A DNA stretch of 64,000 bases from UBA11524 sp045591175 (GTDB lineage Bacteria > Bacillota > Clostridia > Christensenellales > Aristaeellaceae): the NCBI GenBank assembly GCA_045591175.1, contig JAZNSI010000020.1, positions 1 through 64,000 on the forward strand, read 5' to 3'. This document shows, piece after piece, positions 7,690 through 14,457 of the stretch. The number at the start of each line of letters is the position of its first letter. Position 1 is the stretch's first letter. A model generated the notes under the pieces. The model worked only from the letters and a program-made list of their open reading frames with translations. It was not told where the DNA came from and did no database searches. The translations under genes were made by a program, and so were the position numbers.

Positions 7690-9104
7690 TCCGCCTGCCC
7701 CGCCTTCTGGATTCAGCCCAGCGGGAAAAGGCCCGCCTGCAGCCGGTGAAGCTCTCGCTGCATCTGGCGCTGTCCGGGCTGTCCACCGCTGAAATGCTGC
7801 TCCCGCCGGAGGCCCCGGAGATCGCCCTGCGCGACCTGGTGGAGCTCTACGACGAGCAGGGCAGCGTCGGCGTCTTCCGCGTCACGGCGGTGGAGACCGA
7901 TGAAACCCATGTCCGCCAGGTGAAACTCACCCACGGCCTTTGCACCCTGGGCGACAGCGTCATCCCTGCCCAGGGCTTCATGGGCAGCGTGGCGGAGGCC
8001 CTCGCCCGGCTGCTGGACTGCCAGACCACTCCCCTGTGGGCCCCCGGCAACGTGGAGACACCCGATGACCTCACCGTCATCTTCGCCACAGAGTACGCCA
8101 GCCTCCTCGACGCGCTGAACGCCCTTCTGGGCATGCTCCCCGAAGGCTACGCACTGGACTTCGACCAGTCCGCCATGCCCTGGCAGCTGCACATCCGCTC
8201 CCTGACGGATACGCCCTTCTGCGAAGGCCGCCTGTGCCGCAACGTGGGCAGCGTCCGCCATCAGGTGGATGGCAGCCGCCTGTGCACCCGCGTGTACCCC
8301 TTCGGTGCGGAGATCGAAACGGGACGCATCACCCTGGTGCCCCTCACCGGCAGCGACCACCTCGAATCCGCCGCCGTGCAGGAGCTGGGCCTCATCAGCC
8401 GCACCTTCCAGGATGACCTGATCTTCGACGTGCCCACGCTGCAGTCCGTGGCGGAGATGTACCTGTCCCGCCACAGTGAGCCGGAGATCACCACCGTCCT
8501 CACCGCCGCGGATCTGTCCGCCGCCACGGGCGAAAGCATCGACTGCTTCCTCGTGGGCCGGATGTGCCGCCTCTGCCTGCCGGACATGGGCCTGACCGTG
8601 CAGCACCGCATCGTCGCCATCGACAAGCAGGACGTATACGGCGCACCCGGTCAGGCCGTTGTGACCCTCTCCAACCGCATGAAGCAGCAGTCCGAGGAGG
8701 ACGAGGTGGCCGAGCTGGTGCGCCTTGTCACCGCCGGGAAGCTGCTGGGCGGCACCGTCACCACGGTGGAGGAGCGCAACTACGCCCACGGCACCTATAC
8801 CGCGCCGGTGGTGCACTACTTCAGCGTGGAGGATTGGGCTGCCCTGCTGGACGCCCGCGTCACCTTCTTCGTGCCCGCGGGCGCGACCATCCGCGACGTA
8901 CGGGTGGACGGCAACGCCCCGGCGGATGACGAATGGAAGCCCGGCTCCTTCGGCCTTATGCCCTATTTGAAGCGCGACGAGCTGGGCTCCATCGCCAAGG
9001 GGCAGCATGCCATCAGCTTCCTCCCCTATGGCTCATCCGCCTCCGACAGCGTCGGCGTGACCTCCACCGTCACCATGACCGTCATCGAAAAAACCACCAC
9101 CTGA
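7686..9104 (+). CDS. Tail-associated (Tal/Gp37-like) baseplate protein
   Basis: 472 residues, start in the ATGA overlap with the Dit-like gene. The first 300 residues look like the gp27-like tail hub of siphophages (VGVFRVTAVETDETHVRQVKLTHGL). The C-terminal part, from about 345, is a beta-rich module that could contact the cell surface. No lysozyme or peptidase motif was seen in it. Adjacent endolysin and holin genes end the cassette. Confidence 0.65.
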   Translation: MIRLPRLLDSAQREKARLQPVKLSLHLALSGLSTAEMLLPPEAPEIALRDLVELYDEQGSVGVFRVTAVETDETHVRQVKLTHGLCTLGDSVIPAQGFMGSVAEALARLLDCQTTPLWAPGNVETPDDLTVIFATEYASLLDALNALLGMLPEGYALDFDQSAMPWQLHIRSLTDTPFCEGRLCRNVGSVRHQVDGSRLCTRVYPFGAEIETGRITLVPLTGSDHLESAAVQELGLISRTFQDDLIFDVPTLQSVAEMYLSRHSEPEITTVLTAADLSAATGESIDCFLVGRMCRLCLPDMGLTVQHRIVAIDKQDVYGAPGQAVVTLSNRMKQQSEEDEVAELVRLVTAGKLLGGTVTTVEERNYAHGTYTAPVVHYFSVEDWAALLDARVTFFVPAGATIRDVRVDGNAPADDEWKPGSFGLMPYLKRDELGSIAKGQHAISFLPYGSSASDSVGVTSTVTMTVIEKTTT

Positions 9105-9112
9105 GGTACGCT

Positions 9113-9790
9113 ATGATCAACATTGATAAACTGATTTCCGACTTTGAGGACTGCCTCGGCTGGCCCTACAAGACCCCCGGCACCAACGACGAGCGGGGCA
9201 TCGACTGCTCCGGCATGTTCGTCAGGGCCTACCGGCTGCAGGGCCAGCGCATCTATCACGGCAGCAACACCATCTGGCGCAGGCATCTGCGGGAAAAGGG
9301 CCCCATCGACTCCGTCCGCGACCTGCGCCCCGGCATGGCGGTATTCAAGTGGAAGCCCGACACCCCTGCCAAATTCAACGACGACGAGGGCGACTTCTGT
9401 CACATCGGCCTGGTCACCAGCGTGAGCCCGCTGCGCATCGTCCATGCCTCCACCGAGGGCATGAAGGTCAAGGCCGACCGCAAGATCGGCCGCTGGAAGT
9501 ACTGGGGCGTGCTGGCCGCCGCCGAACAGCCCGCAGACTCCGCCCCCACCATCCCGGCAGACGAGCGCGGTTTGCTCCGCCGGGGCGACCGCGGCGAGGC
9601 CGTGCGCGTCCTGCAGCGCTGCCTGCGCTCCGCCGGGTACGATCTGGCCATCGACGGCGTCTTCGGGCGCATCACCCTGGAGTGCGTCAAGTCCTTCCAG
9701 GCCACCCATGGCCTGGTCCGGGACGGCATCGTCGGGCCCCTCACCTGGGGCAAGCTGGAGGAGCTCTGCCGGGAGGTGATGCCCGGATGA
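9113..9790 (+). CDS. Endolysin: NlpC/P60 amidase plus peptidoglycan-binding domain
   Basis: 225 residues, no signal peptide. The N-terminal NlpC/P60 domain (about 1-140) has the catalytic Cys in GIDCSGMF (about 34) and His in CHIGLV (about 101). A PG_binding_1 domain fills the C terminus (about 155-222: RRGDRGEAVRVLQRCL, DGVFGRITLECVKSFQ). It would cut peptide stems of the wall during release. The start ATG is 8 bp after the Tal-like stop. It overlaps the next gene by 4 bp. Confidence 0.9.
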   Translation: MINIDKLISDFEDCLGWPYKTPGTNDERGIDCSGMFVRAYRLQGQRIYHGSNTIWRRHLREKGPIDSVRDLRPGMAVFKWKPDTPAKFNDDEGDFCHIGLVTSVSPLRIVHASTEGMKVKADRKIGRWKYWGVLAAAEQPADSAPTIPADERGLLRRGDRGEAVRVLQRCLRSAGYDLAIDGVFGRITLECVKSFQATHGLVRDGIVGPLTWGKLEELCREVMPG

Positions 9791-10011
9791 CGGAAGCCAT
9801 CATCGTCGCCATCATTTCCGGCGCCTGCACCCTGATCGGCAGCTGCGCGGGCGTGATCGCCTCCTCCCGGCTGACCCAGTACCGCCTGGCTCAACTGGAG
9901 AAGCAGGTCAACCGCCACAATCAGGTGATCGAGCGCACCTTCCGCCTGGAGGGCCGCATGGATGAAGCCGAGCACGACATTCGCGACCTGAAAGCCGCGA
10001 GAAAGGAATGA
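9787..10011 (+). CDS. Small XhlA/BhlA-like membrane protein
   Basis: 74 residues. One N-terminal hydrophobic segment (about 4-26, IIVAIISGACTLIGSCAGVIA) followed by a charged coiled coil (about 33-74). This is the plan of haemolysin-XhlA-like phage proteins that act with a holin. It starts in the ATGA overlap with the endolysin gene and precedes the holin. Confidence 0.65.
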   Translation: MTEAIIVAIISGACTLIGSCAGVIASSRLTQYRLAQLEKQVNRHNQVIERTFRLEGRMDEAEHDIRDLKAARKE

Positions 10012-10015
10012 TCCC

Positions 10016-10252
10016 ATGAAAATCAACTGGAAGATCCGCCTGCGCAACAAGACCTGGCTGGCCTCGGTGCTGGCGCTGATCGTCAGCTTCGTCTACGACC
10101 TGCTGGCGATGGTGGAATTTGTCCCGCCCCTGTCGGAGGACTGGCTGCTGTCCCTGCTGCAGACGCTGCTGACGCTCCTGACCGCCCTGGGCGTTGTCAT
10201 CGACCCCACCACCGACGGCGCCGCCGACTCCGACCGCGCCATGACCTACTGA
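10016..10252 (+). CDS. Phage holin, phi LC3 family
   Basis: 78 residues with two membrane segments (about 12-33 and 45-63). The start MKINWKIRLRNKTW and the end VVIDPTTDGAADSDRAMTY are hallmarks of phi LC3-type holins, which open the membrane so the endolysin can reach the wall. It is the last gene of the cassette, 4 bp after the XhlA-like gene, and is followed directly by a terminator. Confidence 0.9.
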   Translation: MKINWKIRLRNKTWLASVLALIVSFVYDLLAMVEFVPPLSEDWLLSLLQTLLTLLTALGVVIDPTTDGAADSDRAMTY

Positions 10253-10257
10253 CCCCT

Positions 10258-10287
10258 GGCCCCTCCGCTCATGGAGGGGCCTTTTTT
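10258..10287 (+). terminator. Terminator of the phage-like cassette
   Basis: Stem GGCCCCTCC/GGAGGGGCC with a short loop and six T. It separates the cassette from the promoter at 10290-10318. Confidence 0.85.
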
Positions 10288-10289
10288 GA

Positions 10290-10318
10290 TTGCGCTTCTC
10301 CGGTGCGCATGCTATAAT
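10290..10318 (+). promoter_or_regulatory. Promoter of phosphoesterase-mnmE
   Basis: TTGCGC, 17 bp, TATAAT, 30 bp before the phosphoesterase start and its AAAGGAGG site. Confidence 0.65.
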
Positions 10319-10348
10319 GGTAGCAAATCCCCGAAAGGAGGCGCGCCC

Positions 10349-11206
10349 ATGTCCACCCTCGTTCTGGCCGACATTCACGGCAATCTGCCTGCGCTGGAAG
10401 CCGTGCTGGCTCATCCGGCGGCGCAAAAATGCACGGACATCGTGTCCCTGGGGGATCACGTCAACTTCGGGCCCCAGAGCCGCGCCGTGCATGATAAGCT
10501 GGTGGAGCTCGGCGCGTTCATGCTGCTGGGCAACCACGAGGAGCGCCTGACCCGTCCGGCGGATGCAGAGTTCGACGGCTACAACTGGCGGCTGATGCGC
10601 TGGACGGCGGAGCAGATGCGCGGCATTGACCTGCGTCTGCCCACGGATCTGCGCAGGGGCAGCGTCTTTTTCACCCACGGCACACCGGGGGATCCCTACC
10701 ATCTGGTGCAGCCGCCGGAGGTGCCGGACCTGCTGGACGCGCTGCCCGATGGGGTGACGCTTCTGCTTTCCGGGCACAACCACACCCCATGGGACGTGAC
10801 GCACTGCAGCAGACGCGGTGTCAACCCCGGCAGCGCCGGCATGCGGGAGCTGCCGCCCGGCTCCAACGAGGTTGGCGAGCCCGGCCTCGCGCCCTTCCTT
10901 GTGCTGGACGGCACGGAGGTCACCCACCACACCGCCCATTACGACGTGAATGACGTTGCGCGGGCCTTCATTGCCACCGGCGCGGCCCGCATTGCGCCGG
11001 AGCTGAGCCGCGCGGTGCTGCACGTCATGCGCACGGCAGCGCCCCAGGGCGCAATGCAGCTCATCCGGCACGTCAACACCGTCGCGGCAGACATGGGCCT
11101 CACCCTTGCGGATGAATCCGCCTGGAAAACCGCCGACCGCACCTTCCCCTGGCCGGAGGCAATATCCTCCGAAGAATACTGGTACAACATGGAGAAGTCC
11201 TTATGA
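10349..11206 (+). CDS. Calcineurin-like metallophosphoesterase
   Basis: 285 residues. Metal-binding motifs of the family are visible: DIHGN (about 8-12), GDHVNFGP (about 39-46), GNHEE (about 63-67), THGTPGDP and SGHNHTPW. Closest in style to YfcE/MJ0936-type phosphodiesterases that cut small phosphodiesters or nucleotides. The C-terminal 70 residues go beyond the catalytic core. Start is the ATG after AAAGGAGG; the last 4 bp overlap mnmE, so the two are co-transcribed. Substrate unknown. Confidence 0.8.
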   Translation: MSTLVLADIHGNLPALEAVLAHPAAQKCTDIVSLGDHVNFGPQSRAVHDKLVELGAFMLLGNHEERLTRPADAEFDGYNWRLMRWTAEQMRGIDLRLPTDLRRGSVFFTHGTPGDPYHLVQPPEVPDLLDALPDGVTLLLSGHNHTPWDVTHCSRRGVNPGSAGMRELPPGSNEVGEPGLAPFLVLDGTEVTHHTAHYDVNDVARAFIATGAARIAPELSRAVLHVMRTAAPQGAMQLIRHVNTVAADMGLTLADESAWKTADRTFPWPEAISSEEYWYNMEKSL

Positions 11207-12546
11207 ATACATCAACGATCGCGGCCATTGCCACCGCTCCTGGACAGGGCGGCGTGGCCATCGTCCGCCTGAGCGGCCCCGAAGCAGAGCGCCTCCTCAT
11301 GGACGTGTTCCGCCCCGCCAGGAAAGGCGAACTTACCAGCCATATGCTGACCTTCGGGCATGTTTATGATGGCGATTCCACCGTGGATGAGTGCATGGCT
11401 GTCCTCATGCACGCGCCCCGCTCCTACACCCGCGAGGATGTGGCGGAGATCCAGCTCCACGGCGGCGGATACATCGCCCAGCGGGTGCTGGAACTCTGCA
11501 TGCGTCATGGCGCGGAACTGGCCGCTCCCGGCGAATTCACCCGGCGGGCGTTCCTGAACGGGCGCATCGACCTGAGCCAGGCGGAGGCCGTCATGAACCT
11601 CATCGCGGCCCAGGGCGATCAATCCCACCGCGCGGCAATGCGCCAGCTCAAGGGCGGCGCGTCGAGCTTCATCCGCAAGGCCGCGGATGAGCTCTACGCC
11701 ATCCAAGCGGGCGTGGCTGCCTGCATCGACTACCCCGAGGAGATCGACGAATCCGAGGCCGCCGCCGACATGATCCCCCGCACGGAAGCCCTCGCCGCAC
11801 AGATCGATTCCGCCTGTGACGAGCGGGCGGCGCGAATCCTGCAATCCGGCCTGCGCGTGGCCCTCTGCGGCCAGCCCAACGTGGGCAAGTCGAGCCTGCT
11901 CAACGCCCTGCTGGGCGAGGAGCGCGCCATCGTCACGCCCATCCCAGGCACCACCCGCGACATGGTGCAGGGCGATCTCATCCTGGGCGGCAGCGTCATC
12001 CACCTGACGGACACCGCCGGCCTTCACGCCACCGACGACCCGGTGGAGCAGCTGGGCGTGGCCCGCGCCCGCCGCGCCATGGAGGACGCCGACCTTGTCC
12101 TGGCCGTCTTTGACCAGAGCCGCCCGCTGGACGCGGATGACCGCGCCCTCCTTGCCGAACTGCAGGGCCGCAACGTGCTGATCGTGCTGAACAAGGCGGA
12201 CTTGTCCCCCGTGCTGTCCGCTGCCGACGTGACCGCGCTGTTTGACGCGCCCGTCCTCACCGTCTCCGCGGCGGACGAAGCGACCCTCGCGCCGCTGAAG
12301 GCCTTCCTTGCCGAGCAGGCCGCCGTCAGCGACAATCTGGCCCTCACCCAGCCCCGCCATGTGGAAGCTGCCCGCCGCGCCGCGCGTCACCTGCGCCAGG
12401 CCGCGGAAACCGCCCGCGCCCTCTCGGTGGATATGGCCTCCATCGACCTGCAATCCGCCCAGCTGGCCCTCGCCGAAATCACCGGCGACGAGGTCGAGGA
12501 GCGTCTGCTGGACCGGGTGTTCGGCATGTTCTGCGTGGGCAAATGA
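11203..12546 (+). CDS. mnmE: tRNA uridine-5-carboxymethylaminomethyl modification GTPase MnmE
   Basis: 447 residues. N-terminal folate-binding domain (ATAPGQGGVAIVRLSG), central helical domain, a GTPase with GQPNVGKSSLLNALLGE (about 222-238), DTAGLH and NKAD, and the terminal CVGK box containing the catalytic-type Cys. With MnmG it installs cmnm5 on the wobble U of certain tRNAs. Usual length for the family. It starts within the end of the phosphoesterase gene. A partial copy of a GACCC-type intergenic palindrome follows the stop. Confidence 0.97.
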   Translation: MNTSTIAAIATAPGQGGVAIVRLSGPEAERLLMDVFRPARKGELTSHMLTFGHVYDGDSTVDECMAVLMHAPRSYTREDVAEIQLHGGGYIAQRVLELCMRHGAELAAPGEFTRRAFLNGRIDLSQAEAVMNLIAAQGDQSHRAAMRQLKGGASSFIRKAADELYAIQAGVAACIDYPEEIDESEAAADMIPRTEALAAQIDSACDERAARILQSGLRVALCGQPNVGKSSLLNALLGEERAIVTPIPGTTRDMVQGDLILGGSVIHLTDTAGLHATDDPVEQLGVARARRAMEDADLVLAVFDQSRPLDADDRALLAELQGRNVLIVLNKADLSPVLSAADVTALFDAPVLTVSAADEATLAPLKAFLAEQAAVSDNLALTQPRHVEAARRAARHLRQAAETARALSVDMASIDLQSAQLALAEITGDEVEERLLDRVFGMFCVGK

Positions 12547-12642
12547 GGGTCTTCGACCCATTTCCTCGCCCAGCTTGCCCGTTGTCGGAGTCATCCTCGC
12601 ACCTATACTGCGCAAAAAAATAACAAAAATATGAAATATTTT

Positions 12643-12694
12643 GGCCGCCTCGTGCGTTATGTATGTAGATACACGCATGAAAGGCGGTCTTTTT
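12643..12694 (+). promoter_or_regulatory. Hairpin covering the LRR gene start
   Basis: Imperfect stem of GGCCGCC(T)CGTGCG with CGCATGAAAGGCGGTC, ending in TTTTT directly before the ATG at 12695. The second arm includes the likely ribosome binding site (AAAGGCGG). It may be the mnmE terminator, a translation-blocking leader, or both. Confidence 0.45.
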
Positions 12695-13591
12695 ATGAGA
12701 AAGCTGCTGGCTATATTACTGATGGCGCTGTGCATGACGGGCGCGGCATTCGCGGAGGAGGCGGAGGTCTTCACCGAGGGTGATTTTACGTATGTGCTGA
12801 CGGATGAGGGCGCGGTGATTACCGACTACGCCTTCCCCGACGGCGTAATGGAACGCCTCACTATCCCAGAAACGCTGGGTGGCGCGCCAGTGGTGGGTAT
12901 CGCTGAATCCGCGTTGTGGCATGAGTATATCGTATATACCATCGAGATACCCGCAACGATGACAATGCTCCCAGAAGGCGAGTTCGGTTACGGCACAGAG
13001 ATCGTTCTCCATCCCGACAATCCGCACTTCACCAATAAAGATGGTTTCCTTATTGATGCACGGACGAACACGCTGCTGCATGCGTCGCCCTCCGCAGCAG
13101 AGAAGCCCCTTCCCGCTGTCACTCGTCTGGGGGACGAATGCCTGAAAAACTGGCACGCCGAGGGTCACATCATCCTGCCGGACACACTGATTTCCATCGG
13201 CGCTGGAGTGTTCTACGACTGTGTGGACGTGACCGGCGTAACCATCCCCGCTGGCGTGACGGAGATCGGCGCGGGCGCCTTCAACTGCACCTCCCTGACC
13301 GAAATCCAGCTGCCTCCGGGCCTCACCAGCATTCCCCACCTGATGCTGAGCTGCAACGATATCACTGAGATCACCATCCCCGAGCACGTCAAATACATCG
13401 GCGAGTGGGCTTTCTACCTCTGTCCGCTGACGAGGGTGGAAATTCCCGCCGGGTGCGAGTTCATCGAGTACGAGGCCTTTGATCCGAATGTTGAACTGGT
13501 ACTCCTTGGGGAAAACACCCACCTGGAAACCCTGGAAGAATACGCCGCCCGCACGGAGCAGCACTGGCTGACCGACCATGCGGACGAATAA
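12695..13591 (+). CDS. Secreted BspA-like leucine-rich repeat protein
   Basis: 298 residues. Signal peptide MRKLLAILLMALCMTGAAFA with an A-F-A cleavage site. From about residue 45 come LRR_5 repeats with the ITIPxxVxxIGxxAF pattern (e.g. VTIPAGVTEIGAGAFN, ITIPEHVKYIGEWAF). Exported, and probably surface-exposed or released; BspA-type repeats bind host or bacterial surface proteins. Start chosen at MRKLL because the signal peptide begins there; an upstream in-frame ATG at 12676 is less likely. Paralogue of the next gene (shared PHFTNxxGFL segment). Confidence 0.8.
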   Translation: MRKLLAILLMALCMTGAAFAEEAEVFTEGDFTYVLTDEGAVITDYAFPDGVMERLTIPETLGGAPVVGIAESALWHEYIVYTIEIPATMTMLPEGEFGYGTEIVLHPDNPHFTNKDGFLIDARTNTLLHASPSAAEKPLPAVTRLGDECLKNWHAEGHIILPDTLISIGAGVFYDCVDVTGVTIPAGVTEIGAGAFNCTSLTEIQLPPGLTSIPHLMLSCNDITEITIPEHVKYIGEWAFYLCPLTRVEIPAGCEFIEYEAFDPNVELVLLGENTHLETLEEYAARTEQHWLTDHADE

Positions 13592-13607
13592 CGAAAGGAG
13601 CATCTCT

Positions 13608-14375
13608 ATGAAAAAGCTGCTGACCCTCCTGCTTTGCCTGCTGATGATGACCGGCGCCTGCCTCGCGCAGGAACCCCTTCAGGAATCCATCTACCTCTAT
13701 GACCTCGTGGACGGCGGCGCAGTGCTGACCCGCATCTACTTCAGTGACGAGCTTCCCAAGGCGCTTATTCTGCCGGAAACGCTTTGGGACTGGCCCCTCA
13801 TGGGCATTGGCGACAACGTCTTCAATACCTCTGAGTACGACGATGACCAGTGCATCCAGTACATCGTCATCCCCGAGGGCGTGAAGTATCTGTCGGAAAA
13901 CGCCTTCATGTGCTGCCACAACGCCACGGTGGTGTTCTTCCCCTCCACACTGGAGGTCATCCCCGAGGGCGCGTTCCACCACTTTGGCGGCGAGATCGTC
14001 CTGCACCAGGATAATCCCCATTTCACCAACCATCAGGGCTTCCTGGTGGATGTGAAAACGGACACGCTGCTCTACGCCGGGCCATCGGCGGATTACCGCG
14101 ACATTCCCGCCGTACGCCGTCTGGGCAACGGTTCCCTGCAAAACTACGACGCTCCCGACGGGGACGTATTGATCCCCGAGGGCGTGGAGGAGATCGGCGA
14201 GGCGGCGCTGTACGACTGGTTCTACCGCACCATCACCCTGCCGGAAAGCCTGAGGAAGATCGAAGCCCTGGGCCTGTACTGCATGGTGGATCACCCTGTC
14301 ACGATCCCGGCAGGCTGCACCGACATCGGCGAGGACGCTCTGCCCATGCTGAACGAGGAGCCCTGGTTCGATTGA
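13608..14375 (+). CDS. Secreted BspA-like LRR protein, paralogue
   Basis: 255 residues. Signal peptide MKKLLTLLLCLLMMTGACLAQ, followed by fewer LRR_5 units than its neighbour. The middle VLHQDNPHFTNHQGFLVD segment aligns with the same region of the protein encoded just upstream, so the pair arose by duplication. ATG after GAAAGGAG, 16 bp downstream of the upstream stop; likely co-transcribed. No enzymatic motif. Confidence 0.75.
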   Translation: MKKLLTLLLCLLMMTGACLAQEPLQESIYLYDLVDGGAVLTRIYFSDELPKALILPETLWDWPLMGIGDNVFNTSEYDDDQCIQYIVIPEGVKYLSENAFMCCHNATVVFFPSTLEVIPEGAFHHFGGEIVLHQDNPHFTNHQGFLVDVKTDTLLYAGPSADYRDIPAVRRLGNGSLQNYDAPDGDVLIPEGVEEIGEAALYDWFYRTITLPESLRKIEALGLYCMVDHPVTIPAGCTDIGEDALPMLNEEPWFD

Positions 14376-14403
14376 AGCGCCCTGGCATACCTTCAAATCC
14401 ACA

Positions 14404-14457
14404 CAAAAAAGCAGCTGTCCGCGCCGGTTTTCCGGGTTGGACAGCTGCTCCTTTTTT
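14404..14457. terminator. Bidirectional terminator
   Basis: 11-bp perfect stem (AGCAGCTGTCC with its complement) with A run on the left and T run on the right, between convergent genes ending at 14375 and 14456. Confidence 0.85.

Larger units (their letters stand above)
784..10287 (+). mobile_element. Compact phage-like particle cassette (remnant or domesticated prophage)
   Basis: Fourteen same-strand genes in the usual order of a tailed-phage late operon: regulator-like protein, small and large terminase, portal, scaffold, coat, three connector/neck proteins, Dit-like, Tal-like, endolysin, XhlA-like protein, holin. It begins at a consensus promoter and ends at a strong terminator. Not seen: integrase, repressor, replication genes, major tail protein, tape measure, tail fibre, or flanking att repeats. 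Reading frames are intact and tightly packed, with several 4-bp overlaps, so this is not a random decaying remnant. A gene transfer agent, a tail-less or satellite-like element, or a defective prophage are all possible. Confidence 0.8.

Noticed and set aside
784..10287. Calling the phage-like cassette a proven gene transfer agent
   Set aside because: Gene content is compatible but nothing in the sequence shows host DNA packaging, and the missing tail-tube genes leave a plain defective prophage possible.
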